The notes: generated by a model from the letters alone, not told the origin. DNA of 64,000 nt from JAHJDS01 sp964569795 (GCA_964569795.1 CAZMVB010000005.1:120809-184808), one strand, 5' to 3'; shown: positions 7,405-15,871, counted from the first letter of the stretch. Made by a program: numbers and translations.

Positions 7405-7908
7405 ATGAAAGCACGGTCGGCCGCCATCGCCCTGATCATGGCCCTGATTTTGTCCCTGCACCTCATCGCCCCGGCGTCCGCCGCGTCAGACAAAGCCCAG
7501 ATCAGATCAGTTATCAAGAACTACATCACCCTCCTGGCCAAGGGTGACATCCAGGGCGCCCTCCAATTAAAAATCAGAAAGCAGAGCATCCCGCCCCGGA
7601 ACAGCTTCGAGTACCGGATGATCACCAAGCTGGCCGGGGCCTTTACCGGAATCGGTCAAATCCGGATCAAAGGCGATCGGGCCTGGGCCGTTCTCAACTT
7701 CGACCCCAAGGTAGCCGCGGATTTGGCCCAGCAGGACTATGCTTTTGCGCTCGACCAGGCCAAAAAGATCACCGACCCCCAACCACGTGCCGACACGGTC
7801 GGGCACCTCAAGAAAAACAGAGACCGCGAGATTGCCAAGCGGATGAAAAGCTTCACCCAGCCCCGAATGCGTCTTCAAAAAATAAGCGGCCATTGGATGA
7901 TCCGCTAG
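7405..7908 (+). CDS. Exported NTF2-like (DUF4878-type) protein
   Basis: A 167-residue protein starting at the ATG at 7405 with GAGGAGA five bases upstream. It has a signal peptide ending ASA-A near residue 28. The mature part follows a scheme shared with two other genes in this window (56456-56956 and 57084-57575): an early helix with KNYITLLAKGDIQGAL, a central region that becomes beta-rich (AWAVLNF), then a basic stretch KRMKSFTQPRMRLQKISGHWMIR closing with the G-x-W-x-I tail. This is the layout of small NTF2-like or DUF4878 envelope proteins of unknown ligand. The stop is directly followed by a structured repeat. The family call is by pattern, not by a search. Confidence 0.65.
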   Translation: MKARSAAIALIMALILSLHLIAPASAASDKAQIRSVIKNYITLLAKGDIQGALQLKIRKQSIPPRNSFEYRMITKLAGAFTGIGQIRIKGDRAWAVLNFDPKVAADLAQQDYAFALDQAKKITDPQPRADTVGHLKKNRDREIAKRMKSFTQPRMRLQKISGHWMIR

Positions 7909-8120
7909 GCGGCGGTGGCCGCTTTTGATTCGCGGGGTCGCGCCCAGGTGGTGCGAACATCTGAGCCGCGAGGGCACGGTTGATATGGGAAATTCCCTGG
8001 TGGCAGTGGCCGCTCTTGATTCGCGGGGTTGGGCGCAGTTGGTGCGAACCGCTGAGCCGCGAACGCACGGCGGATTTGTAAAAATCTCATGATGGCATTT
8101 GCCACCTTGATTCGCGGAAC
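7909..8120 (+). repeat. Structured repeat, copies 7, 8 and partial copy 9
   Basis: Copy 7 starts directly after the stop codon at 7908, copy 8 at 8002, and a truncated copy at about 8094-8120 runs into the 3' end of the SDR gene. In copy 8 the potential inner stem is best formed: GGTT and CGCA pair with TGCG and AACC. The word TTGATTCGCGG is present in all three. They fill the gap between convergent genes. Confidence 0.82.
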
Positions 8121-8127
8121 CGCCCCC

Positions 8128-8916
8128 TCAAATCCCCCGGTAAAATCCGCCGTCGATCACGATCGACTGGCCGGTGATGAACGCCGCCTGCTTTGAGGCC
8201 AGAAACGCGGCCAGGGCCCCGATCTCGTCCGGAAAACCCAGACGGCCCACCGGGATCGTCGCCTCCCAGCCGGCGATCACCTCGGCCGGACTGGTCCCCT
8301 TGTCCGCGGCCACCTTTTGGGCCAGCTGCTCCACCCGGGCCGTACGGGTGTAGCCCGGGCAGATGTTGTTCACGGTGATCCCGTCCGCGGCCCATTCAGT
8401 GGCCAGACTCTTGGCCAGGCCGACCACGGCGTTGCGCACGGCGTTGCTCAGGATCAATCCGTCCAGGGGCCTCTTCACCGAGACCGAGGTCAGATTGATG
8501 ATCCGGCCCCACCCGGCCCGGCGCATCAGCGGTCCGGCCGCCCGGATCAGGTTCAGACCTGACATGAAATTCAGGTCAACCGCCCGCTGCCAGTCGTCCA
8601 GGTCGAAATCCCCAAAAAAACCGCCGGGCGGTCCCCCGGCATTGGTCACCAGGATGTCCAGGCGACCGTACTTTTCGTGCACTTCCCGGACGAATTCAGC
8701 AGCCGCTGCAAAATCGGTCACGTCCAGGCCCTTGTGAAGAACCCTTGTCTTGTAACGGGCCGCAAGCTCACCGGCGGTCGCCTCAAGTTCCGCCTCAGAA
8801 CGGGCGCACAGGGCCAGGTCAACCCCCTCGCCAGCCAACGCCTCGGCCACGGCCCGGCCTAAACCCTTACTTGAACCGGCCACCAGGGCCGCCCTGCCCT
8901 CAAGTCCTAAATCCAT
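8128..8916 (-). CDS. SDR-family oxidoreductase with substituted catalytic residues
   Basis: A 262-residue short-chain dehydrogenase/reductase-like protein; the ATG at 8916 has AAGGAGG five bases upstream. The nucleotide-binding glycine motif GSSKGLGRA (about 13-21), the NAG motif and the C-terminal GQSIVIDGG are present. The usual Tyr-x3-Lys dyad is replaced: the expected site reads LSNAVRNAVVGLAK, with Ser and Arg instead, although an upstream Ser (NLTSVSV) remains. A subgroup of BKR-like SDRs with an imperfect catalytic tetrad is known, so the protein may be a reductase of altered chemistry or a non-catalytic binder. Its 3' end has been duplicated at 7156-7262. Confidence 0.85.
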   Translation of the reverse strand: MDLGLEGRAALVAGSSKGLGRAVAEALAGEGVDLALCARSEAELEATAGELAARYKTRVLHKGLDVTDFAAAAEFVREVHEKYGRLDILVTNAGGPPGGFFGDFDLDDWQRAVDLNFMSGLNLIRAAGPLMRRAGWGRIINLTSVSVKRPLDGLILSNAVRNAVVGLAKSLATEWAADGITVNNICPGYTRTARVEQLAQKVAADKGTSPAEVIAGWEATIPVGRLGFPDEIGALAAFLASKQAAFITGQSIVIDGGFYRGI

Positions 8917-9009
8917 GTCCACCTCCTTCAACCGGTACTTTAAATTTTCGTTTGTTCTCCCTGAGCCTTAACTTTAACTTAGCTCGTAACTCACTTTTAT
9001 AATTGAATA

Positions 9010-11118
9010 TTAATCATCCTGCCTGACTCCGGCCTGAAGCTCGACCAGGCGGCGGTACAGGCCTTCCCTGGCCATCAACTCGGCGTGGGTCCCCTCCTCG
9101 ACCACCCTGCCCCGGGAAATTACGAAGATCTTGGACGCCCGCCGGATGGTCGAGAGCAGATGGGCGATGACGATCGTGGTCCGGCCGGCCATGAGCCGCG
9201 GCAGGGCCTCCTGGATCTTCCCTTCCGTGTCCGGGTCCACGCTCGAGGTCGCCTCGTCCAGGATCAGGACCTCGGGCCGCCGCACCAGGGCCCGGGCAAA
9301 GGCCAGGAGTTGTCTCTGGCCGGCCGACAGTTCGGCCCCGCCGCCGGTCAGGACCTGATCATACCCGTCAGGCAGGGCGGAAATGAACTCGTCGGCCTTG
9401 ACCGTCTTGGCCGCGGCCACGATCTCGTCGCGGCTCACCGGCCGGGGCGACCCCAGGGCGATGTTGTCCGCCACCGAGGACTCGAACAGATACACGTCCT
9501 GCATCACCAGGCCTGTCCGAGCCAGGATCTCATCCTGGCTCATGTCTGCCACATCCCGGCCGTTCCACAGGATGTGGCCTGACTCGGGCAGGTAGAACCG
9601 GAGCAGGAGGTGGATCAGGCTGGTCTTGCCCTCGCCCGTGGCCCCCACCAGGGCCACGGTCTGCCCCGGCTCGACCGTGAACGACACCTGGTCCAGGACC
9701 GGCTGGTCGGCCCGGTATCTGAATCCCACCCGGCGCAGTTCGATCCGGACCCCCGGGCCGTTCTCGGGCAGCCGGGCCGCTCCCTGGGGCAGTCCGGTCC
9801 GGGTGTCCATCAGCTCGAAGATGCGCTCGGCCGAGGCGTTGGCCGACTGGAGCAGGTTGTATTTCTCGGCCAGGTCCCGGATCGGCCTGAAAAAGAGCTG
9901 GATGTAGGCGATGAAGGCCACCAGGACGCCCAGGGACAGCCGATCCTGGATCACCTGGCCGCCGCCGTACCAGATGATCAGTCCCAGCCCGATCGCCCCC
10001 AGCAGCTCGACCACCGGACCGAACAGGGCAAAGACCATCACCTGTCTCATCCCGGCCTTGAACAGTGAAAAGTTCAGCCCCCCAAACCGATCCTTGAGCC
10101 GGGACACCTGGTTGAACAGGGTCGATTCCTTGACGCCCCCCAAGAACTCCTGGACAAAGGCGTTCAGCCGGGCCAGCCGGTCCCGCACCTGGCGAAAGGC
10201 CTGCCGCGACAGCCGGGAAAACACCCAGCTGGCGGCCGCGATCAGCGGGACCAGGACCAGACACCACAGGGTCAGCCTCGCGTCCAGGTGAAGCATGACC
10301 ACCACGATCCCGATCAAAAGCAGCAGGTCCTGGAACAGGGTGTTGACCACTGACTTGAACATCTCGGCGATGTTCTGGACGTCATTGGTCGTCCGGGTGA
10401 CCAGGCGGCCGATGGGTTTGGCCCGGTAAAAGGCCAGGGACTGGCCGATGAGATGGGAGAACAGGTCCATCCGGAGCCGGTGCATCATCCGCTGGCCCGC
10501 GATCTCCAGGATGACCAGTTGCCCCACCCAGGCCGCCAGATGGATCAACGCGATCAGCAGAAAGGCCGCGCCCAGCGCCCACAGCACGGACAGGTCCTTT
10601 CCCCGGATCGCCCGTCTGACGGACGCTGGCAGACGAGACAGATCATCAAAGGTGATGAACAACCGGCCGCCGGCGATGATTATTTTACTTTTATATTTAA
10701 TTAAAGAGCTTGTCAGGTGGGGCTCGGCCCGCGTGTAATAATAGCGCTGGGGCGAAATGAAGCGCTTCAAATGAGCCACCAGCCTCGGGTCCAGCCGCTT
10801 GAGGTCCGGCCCGGTCATGAAGCCCTGTCGCGGTCCGACCCGGATGTACCCCGGGGAGGCCGTGATCCGGGCCTGATCGCGATGATGGTCGGTCCCCCAG
10901 TTGAATAAATGGGCCGTGGGGACAATGGCGTCATCCAGGGCCATCCGGGTGAGGTAAGGCAGGGCCAGGTCCCCGGCCGAGACCAGGCCCACCAGGACGA
11001 TGGCCGCCACGAAATGCCGCCAAAAGGTCCGGCCGTAGCCCAGCAACCGCCACAACAGGCGGAGGTTATAGCCCCGGCCCAGCCGGCCTTCCTCCATGTA
11101 GCCGTAATTACCGTTCAT
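9010..11118 (-). CDS. ABC exporter half-transporter, BmrD/YheH-like, with extracellular insert
   Basis: A 702-residue fused membrane/ATPase protein. The first hydrophobic segment (about 36-55) is followed by roughly 100 hydrophilic residues (about 75-170), and the second membrane segment starts only near 178; B. subtilis BmrD has a similar extracellular domain. The ATPase has Walker A GATGEGKTS, signature LSAGQRQL, Walker B VLILDEATS with the catalytic Glu, and the switch His (IAHLLST). It forms a natural pair with the gene just upstream, whose last bases overlap its start by 11 bp. Substrates of such heterodimers include drugs and lipids; none can be assigned here. Confidence 0.9.
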   Translation of the reverse strand: MNGNYGYMEEGRLGRGYNLRLLWRLLGYGRTFWRHFVAAIVLVGLVSAGDLALPYLTRMALDDAIVPTAHLFNWGTDHHRDQARITASPGYIRVGPRQGFMTGPDLKRLDPRLVAHLKRFISPQRYYYTRAEPHLTSSLIKYKSKIIIAGGRLFITFDDLSRLPASVRRAIRGKDLSVLWALGAAFLLIALIHLAAWVGQLVILEIAGQRMMHRLRMDLFSHLIGQSLAFYRAKPIGRLVTRTTNDVQNIAEMFKSVVNTLFQDLLLLIGIVVVMLHLDARLTLWCLVLVPLIAAASWVFSRLSRQAFRQVRDRLARLNAFVQEFLGGVKESTLFNQVSRLKDRFGGLNFSLFKAGMRQVMVFALFGPVVELLGAIGLGLIIWYGGGQVIQDRLSLGVLVAFIAYIQLFFRPIRDLAEKYNLLQSANASAERIFELMDTRTGLPQGAARLPENGPGVRIELRRVGFRYRADQPVLDQVSFTVEPGQTVALVGATGEGKTSLIHLLLRFYLPESGHILWNGRDVADMSQDEILARTGLVMQDVYLFESSVADNIALGSPRPVSRDEIVAAAKTVKADEFISALPDGYDQVLTGGGAELSAGQRQLLAFARALVRRPEVLILDEATSSVDPDTEGKIQEALPRLMAGRTTIVIAHLLSTIRRASKIFVISRGRVVEEGTHAELMAREGLYRRLVELQAGVRQDD

Positions 11119-12862
11119 GGTCGTCCAGGCCGCCCATTTCCTCGAGGAGCTTCAGTCGATTTATCAGGTCGGCATAGGCCCCGCCCGCGGCCATCAACTC
11201 GGCCGGCGGCCCCTGGTCCGTGATCCGTCCCCCGTCCAGTACGGCCACGTGATCGCATTGGGCCAGGACCGTGGGCCGGTGGGTGACCAGGACCACGGTG
11301 CGGTGTTTCCCCAGCAGCCCCTCGAGGATGAGCCGCTCGGTGGCCGCGTCCACGTGGGACAGGGCGTCGTCGGCCACCAGGATCGGGGCCCTGGTCAGCC
11401 AGGCCCGGGCCAGGGCCACCCGCTGGCGCTGGCCCCCGGACAGGGTCAGGCCCTTTTCCCCGACCAGGGTGTCCAGGCCGGCCGGAAAGGAGGCCAAATC
11501 ATGGGCCAGGCCCGAGGCCGCAGCCGCGGCCTCGATCTCCTCGGCCGAGGCCTCGGGGCGCCCGAAGGCGATGTTCTGACGGATGGTGTCCGAAAACAGG
11601 AAGCTCTCCTGGGGGACAAAGGCCAGCCGGGACCGCAGCGAGGCCAATTGGATGTCCCGGACGTCCATCCCGTCCAGGAATACGGTCCCGGGCGGGGTCT
11701 CGTACAGCCGGCCGAGCAGGGCCAGCAGGGTCGATTTGCCCGATCCGGTCGGCCCGGTCAGGCCGGTGATGCCGCCCGCCGGAATGTTCAGGGTCACCCC
11801 GGACAGCACCGGCCGTTTTTCCTCCGGATAGGCAAACGTCAGGTCCCTGATCTGGATCCCGCCCGGCCCCTGGGGGGCTGGCCGGGCGTCCGCGGCGTCC
11901 GTGACCTCGGGCCGGGTCGCCAGGATCTGGCCCAGGCGGGCCAGGGAGGCCGATCCCCGCTGCACCAGGCTGATGACCCACCCCAGGGCCATCATCGGCC
12001 AGCTCAACAGGGCCAGGTAGGCCCCGAAGGCCACGAAGTCGCCCGTGGTTATGGACTGATTGATGGTCAGCCGGCCGCCGAACAGGAGCACCGCCGCGGC
12101 GCTGAGGTTGGTGAAGAAGAGCATGATCGGGAAAAACAGGCCCGAGGCCCAGATCAACTTGATGTTCTTGGTAATGAAATCGCGGCTGGCCACGTCCAGG
12201 CGCCGGGTCAGCACCCCCTGGGCCTGATAGGCCTGGATCAGATGGACCCCGGAATAATCCTGCCGGACCATCTCGGTCAGACCGGAAAAGGCGGCCTGAA
12301 CGTCGGTGAAACGCCGGTGAGTCAGCCGGGACAGCCGCCGGGTGACGATCACCAGCAGGGGCATGGGCAGGATGGCGATCAGGGTCAGTCCGGGGTGGAT
12401 CCAGAGCATGAATCCGATGGCCGCCAGCCCCAGGAAAATGCCGTCCACAAAGGCGACCATCCCGATCCCGACCGACATCCGGACCGCGTCCATGTCATTG
12501 GTCAGCCGGGCCATCAGGTCGCCGTGGGGTGTTTTCTTGAAAAACCCGATGGACAGGCGGCTCAGATGATCGAAGACCTGGCCCCTCAGGTCCCGCTCCA
12601 CCTGCCGGGCCTGGCCCAGGACCATCCGCCGCCAGACCACCCGCAACAGGGCCATGAACCCGCCCAGCAAGACGATCAGTCCGGCCTGCCCCAGCAGGCT
12701 CATCAGGGTCGCCTGATCCAGGGTCAACTGGTCAACCGCCCTCTTGATCAGGCGCGGGATGAAGAGCTGGGCCAGATCGACCAGCATCAGGGCCGACAGA
12801 CCCAGGGAGATCATCCACCAGTGCCGCTTGAGAAAGGGCGTGACCAGTCGAAAGTTCTTCAT
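11108..12862 (-). CDS. ABC exporter half-transporter, BmrC/YheI-like, degenerate ATP site
   Basis: A 584-residue exporter half with six membrane segments and an ATPase: Walker A GPTGSGKST, signature LSGGQRQR, and switch His VTHRPT. Walker B reads ILVADDALS, with Asp where the catalytic Glu should be, so this subunit contributes the degenerate site of an asymmetric heterodimer, as in BmrC of BmrCD or TM287 of TM287/288. The downstream partner keeps the Glu. Gene order (shorter degenerate subunit first, longer catalytic subunit second, overlapping) matches that family. The pair acts in the inner membrane as an ATP-driven exporter. Confidence 0.9.
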   Translation of the reverse strand: MKNFRLVTPFLKRHWWMISLGLSALMLVDLAQLFIPRLIKRAVDQLTLDQATLMSLLGQAGLIVLLGGFMALLRVVWRRMVLGQARQVERDLRGQVFDHLSRLSIGFFKKTPHGDLMARLTNDMDAVRMSVGIGMVAFVDGIFLGLAAIGFMLWIHPGLTLIAILPMPLLVIVTRRLSRLTHRRFTDVQAAFSGLTEMVRQDYSGVHLIQAYQAQGVLTRRLDVASRDFITKNIKLIWASGLFFPIMLFFTNLSAAAVLLFGGRLTINQSITTGDFVAFGAYLALLSWPMMALGWVISLVQRGSASLARLGQILATRPEVTDAADARPAPQGPGGIQIRDLTFAYPEEKRPVLSGVTLNIPAGGITGLTGPTGSGKSTLLALLGRLYETPPGTVFLDGMDVRDIQLASLRSRLAFVPQESFLFSDTIRQNIAFGRPEASAEEIEAAAAASGLAHDLASFPAGLDTLVGEKGLTLSGGQRQRVALARAWLTRAPILVADDALSHVDAATERLILEGLLGKHRTVVLVTHRPTVLAQCDHVAVLDGGRITDQGPPAELMAAGGAYADLINRLKLLEEMGGLDDHER

Positions 12863-13034
12863 GATCAGGCGGTGCGCCGGCTAGCCGATGATCAGGGGCC
12901 GCGGCGATTCGGTGCGAGATTTTTTATCAAGCAATGCACTGGAATAAATAAACATTTCAGCCTCGAATGAAAGTCCCGAGTGTTGATTTTTGCTGCTTGA
13001 TGCTTATTTTATAAGTCAAAGGAGGTTGAGGCAA

Positions 13035-13172
13035 ATGGATCCTCAGGTCAAAAGCGCGATCCGGTGGGACGAAATCGACGCCTGCCTGAAAAACTGGCAG
13101 CCTCCCGAGGAATGCCTCCCGTCCGACCCGGATTGGAAAGAGGCGTTGAAAAAGGTCGTGTCCGAGAACTGA
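13035..13172 (+). CDS. Small acidic hypothetical protein (45 aa)
   Basis: The ATG at 13035 has AAAGGAGG nine bases upstream, and a clear hairpin terminator follows 25 bases after the stop, so this short frame is framed like a real monocistronic gene. The product begins MDPQVKSAIRWDEIDACLKN, contains one Cys in the centre and a second near residue 28, and is rich in Asp, Glu, Trp and Pro, without a signal peptide or membrane segment. No family is recognised. The strength of the ribosome site and the terminator, rather than the protein sequence, is the main support. Confidence 0.6.
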   Translation: MDPQVKSAIRWDEIDACLKNWQPPEECLPSDPDWKEALKKVVSEN

Positions 13173-13196
13173 CCCCCAAAACCATATGTTTCTCGA

Positions 13197-13226
13197 CCCG
13201 GTCCCGATAAAGGGCCGGTTTTTTTT
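13197..13226 (+). terminator. Rho-independent terminator
   Basis: CCGGTCCC, a short loop, GGGCCGG with one bulged base, then eight T residues. It ends the 45-residue protein gene and separates it from the convergent transporter gene. Confidence 0.8.
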
Positions 13227-13231
13227 CACCG

Positions 13232-13903
13232 CTACGTTTCGCTGTTAGAAATTCCGGCCGGCCGCTTGATGAGCCAGACCGCGGCGTAAACGACCGGCGT
13301 GTCCAGAAGGGCGATGGCCAGCTTGACCAGGTACTGCCCGATCATCATCGGCACCAGGGGAAACACGCCGGCAAAGGCGATGGTGATGAACAGGACGGTG
13401 TCAATGGCCTGGGAGACCATGGTCGAGCCGTTGTTGCGCAGCCACAGCCATTTGCCCTTGGTCTGAACCCGAATCCGGTGGAACAGGATCACGTCGTTCA
13501 TCTGGGAGACCAGGTAGGCGATCAGCGAGGCGATGATGATCCGCAGGGTCGAACCGAGGACACACCCGAACGCCGGCTGGCCCTTCCAGAACCCGGCCGG
13601 GGGGACGACGATGGCCAGCCAGGCCAGTCCGTAAAATACGGCCAGGGCGAAAAACCCGGCCAGGACGACCTGTTGCGATCGTTTCTTGCCCCAGATCTCG
13701 CTGATGACGTCGGTGCAGGCAAAGGTGACCGCATAGGCCAGGACCCCGGCCGGAAAGGTCAGGCCGAACAGGTGCACCGGCTTGACGGCCAGGATGGCCG
13801 CGCCGACCAGGCACCCGGCGAACACGGCCGAGATCGAGGTAAAGGCCCCGGGCCGCCAGGTAACCGGCGCGGGATGGGCAAAGGGGTCAGGCATGGCGGT
13901 CAT
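13232..13903 (-). CDS. Queuosine precursor transporter (VUT family, YhhQ-like)
   Basis: An integral membrane protein of about 223 residues with six predicted membrane segments. Family hallmarks are seen: FTSISAVFAGCLVGAAILA in the first segment, ACTDVISEIWGKKRSQQVV, FGCVLGSTLRIIIASLIAYLVSQ and the NNGSTMVSQAIDTVLFITIAF stretch. YhhQ proteins import preQ0/preQ1 for tRNA queuosine modification. The start is uncertain: the ATG at 13903 and one three codons later are both possible and neither has a strong ribosome site. No preQ1 riboswitch was recognised upstream. The gene converges with the small 13035 gene. Confidence 0.88.
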   Translation of the reverse strand: MTAMPDPFAHPAPVTWRPGAFTSISAVFAGCLVGAAILAVKPVHLFGLTFPAGVLAYAVTFACTDVISEIWGKKRSQQVVLAGFFALAVFYGLAWLAIVVPPAGFWKGQPAFGCVLGSTLRIIIASLIAYLVSQMNDVILFHRIRVQTKGKWLWLRNNGSTMVSQAIDTVLFITIAFAGVFPLVPMMIGQYLVKLAIALLDTPVVYAAVWLIKRPAGISNSET

Positions 13904-14108
13904 TGTTACCGGCCCGACCTGGTCCGTCAAGGGGAGACCTGAAACCGGGGCCCTGCCCTGCCCTCGGCCCAGGGGCCGGGCCTTTGATCCGCCGATCATT
14001 CATCCCCGTCCCGGACGCGTCATCCGAGCCCGCCGGACGACTTCAGGGCCTGGCCCGATATCGCTTCACAGTCTTGCCCCGGAAACAAATGCCATGCTAA
14101 GGTGCGTT

Positions 14109-14903
14109 ATGGCCCGGGCGAACCTGATAATCTGGCTGGCAATCTCGGTCCTGGTCGGTCTGGGCTGGTCGCAGGGATGGGCCGCCCGGCCCATAAAAAT
14201 CAAGTTTCACATCCCCCGTCAGGTCCTGACCAAGGACGGACTGCTGCGGGCCGACGTCCTGATTGACGAGACCCGTCGTATCCTCCGGGACGGCTCGACC
14301 GACCCGCGGCTCAGATTTTTCCCCCAGATCATCTTCCTGCTCATGGACAAGCCGTATCGGCCCAAAACCGTCCGCCAGATCATGAAGCGGGTGGCCGACA
14401 CCCAGGACCCCCGGGTCATGAAACTGATCTATTTCACCCTGGGCCTGGCCGATCTGGCCGAGGGCAGGCTTGACGAGGCGGTCCGGCACTTTGACCTGGC
14501 GGCCTGGGGCAAGGGCAGTTCCCCGGTGGCCCGGCTGAACCTGGCCCAGCTGGCGATCGTCACCCATCAGCCCTGGGCGGCGATCGAGGTCCTGGGCGCG
14601 GCCCGGATTCCGGCGTTCAAGGATTACTCGGGCCTGGCCCGGTATCACCTGGCCCAGGCCTACGCCCTGCTGTGGAAGGTCAAGCCGGCCATGGCCATGC
14701 TGGAGGGGGCCTTTCTCGAGCCCGGGGACCCGCCCCTGCTGCGGCAAGACCTGCCCGTGCCCCCGGCCTATCTGGACAAGGACCCGGCCCTGAACGTTCT
14801 GAGGGGCAGGCGCGACTTCAAGGATTTGGTGGCCCTGATCAAGAGCCTGTGGGCCGAGGAAAAGGCCCTCCAAAAACCGATGGGCCGGCGATCGGCCAGG
14901 TAA
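14109..14903 (+). CDS. Exported TPR-repeat protein
   Basis: A 264-residue protein starting at the ATG at 14109 (TAAGGT upstream). A signal peptide with the core NLIIWLAISVLVGLGWSQGWA precedes a mature part with helical repeats of about 34 residues: KLIYFTLGLADLAEGRLDEAVRHFDLA, VARLNLAQLAIVTHQPWAAIEVL and ARYHLAQAYALLWKVKPAMAML. These are TPR units, which mediate protein binding, here in the periplasm or at the membrane. The gene is alone; its partner is unknown. The frame is open upstream into the divergent transporter gene, but that extension lacks a ribosome site and a sensible leader. Confidence 0.7.
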   Translation: MARANLIIWLAISVLVGLGWSQGWAARPIKIKFHIPRQVLTKDGLLRADVLIDETRRILRDGSTDPRLRFFPQIIFLLMDKPYRPKTVRQIMKRVADTQDPRVMKLIYFTLGLADLAEGRLDEAVRHFDLAAWGKGSSPVARLNLAQLAIVTHQPWAAIEVLGAARIPAFKDYSGLARYHLAQAYALLWKVKPAMAMLEGAFLEPGDPPLLRQDLPVPPAYLDKDPALNVLRGRRDFKDLVALIKSLWAEEKALQKPMGRRSAR

Positions 14904-15263
14904 GTCGATCTTCTGAGATTCAAAATCAAGGTCGGAATTTAATGAGAACGGCGACCTGGTCTCCCCGGCCGCCGTTTGTCGGATCAGAATCGATTTGTGG
15001 TTACCGACAGGCCAGGCAGCGGCGATGGACTCTCCATTGCAGGCAGCGACGGCCCCTGTACCCCCAGGCGCGACAAACGCGATGGCCCGCGCCCCAACGT
15101 ACACACCTGCCGGCGCGATAGGCCAGGCACCGCCGTCCGGCGTGCCGCCAGGGACGCACCGCCCCCTTCCCCGCCGGACGTGCGTCAGCAGGTCACGATC
15201 AGGGGCCGTATCCGCCGGACCGGCCCCTGGTTATTTCACCCGGATCAACCCGGTCCGGGCCGA
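14904..15263. other. Intergenic region of 360 bp between TPR gene and rubrerythrin
   Basis: No convincing gene. A hairpin (CAGGGGCC / GGCCCCTG at 15200-15229) lies 35 bases past the rubrerythrin stop and may end that transcript. On the minus strand a frame of 52 codons (15159-15001, GTG start after AAGGGGG) encodes an Arg-rich peptide with six cysteines but no signal peptide; it is noted as possible but unproven. Confidence 0.5.
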
Positions 15264-15791
15264 TCAATAGACTTTCATGAACTCGGTGCCTTCAGAACCG
15301 CACACCGGACACTCGGCCGGGGCATCGCCTTCCCGGGTGTGACCGCAGCAGGAGCAGACAAAGTACGGAACGTTGCCCTGATCGCCGTCCCAGGTCTCCA
15401 GGAACCTCTGATACAGGTCGAGGTGTGTCTTTTCGGCCTCGTTGGCCCAATGAAAGGTGCGCCGGGTCTCTTCCTCGCCGTCCGCCAGGGCGTGAATGAT
15501 CATGGCCGGATACATCACGTCGAACTCGTAGGTCTCCCGGGCCCGGGCCCTTTCCAGGTTCTCCCTGGTGCCCTGCACGGCCCCCAGCGCCCCGAAGTGG
15601 TTGCGGGCGTGGACGGCCTCGGCCAGGGCCACGGCCCGGAACAGGCGCCCGACCTGGGTAAAACCCTCCTCGTCCGCCCTGGCGGCAAAGGCCAGGTATT
15701 GATGGTTGGCCTCGGCCTCGGCGGCAAAGGCCTTTTCCAGATGATGCTGGATGTTGGTCGGCTTACGTTTGCCTTGGATATTGACCGACAT
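15264..15791 (-). CDS. rbr: Rubrerythrin
   Basis: A 175-residue protein; the ATG at 15791 has AGGAGGTGAGG upstream. The N-terminal four-helix diiron domain shows the Glu/His ligand motifs EAEANHQY, EAVHARNH and NEAEKTHLDLY. The C-terminal rubredoxin-like domain has CSCCGHTREGDAPAECPVCG with two C-x2-C pairs for one iron. Rubrerythrins reduce hydrogen peroxide in anaerobes and microaerophiles using electrons from rubredoxin or NADH oxidoreductases, which supports an anaerobic host. The gene is monocistronic and cytoplasmic. Confidence 0.95.
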   Translation of the reverse strand: MSVNIQGKRKPTNIQHHLEKAFAAEAEANHQYLAFAARADEEGFTQVGRLFRAVALAEAVHARNHFGALGAVQGTRENLERARARETYEFDVMYPAMIIHALADGEEETRRTFHWANEAEKTHLDLYQRFLETWDGDQGNVPYFVCSCCGHTREGDAPAECPVCGSEGTEFMKVY

Positions 15792-15871
15792 ACGCCTCAC
15801 CTCCTGTCTGGGAGTTATCGGCGCGGCCGGGTGCCCCAAAACAAGGGGCACCTCTTCTTTTGTCTGGCCCT

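Noticed and set aside
6252..8120. Repeats considered as integron attC sites
   Set aside because: The conserved RYYYAAC/GTTRRRY boxes are not paired as required and no integron integrase is visible; the repeats overlap coding ends instead of following a cassette rule.
11117..12970. 617-codon plus-strand frame opposite the BmrC-like gene
   Set aside because: Low-complexity (Gln/Gly/His-rich) antisense frame; the minus strand encodes a complete ABC exporter.
13782..14108. N-terminal extension of the TPR protein
   Set aside because: The upstream part overlaps the divergent transporter gene and lacks a ribosome site; a signal peptide begins at 14109.
13904..14108. PreQ1 riboswitch upstream of the YhhQ-like gene
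   Set aside because: The conserved preQ1 aptamer sequence could not be recognised in either orientation.
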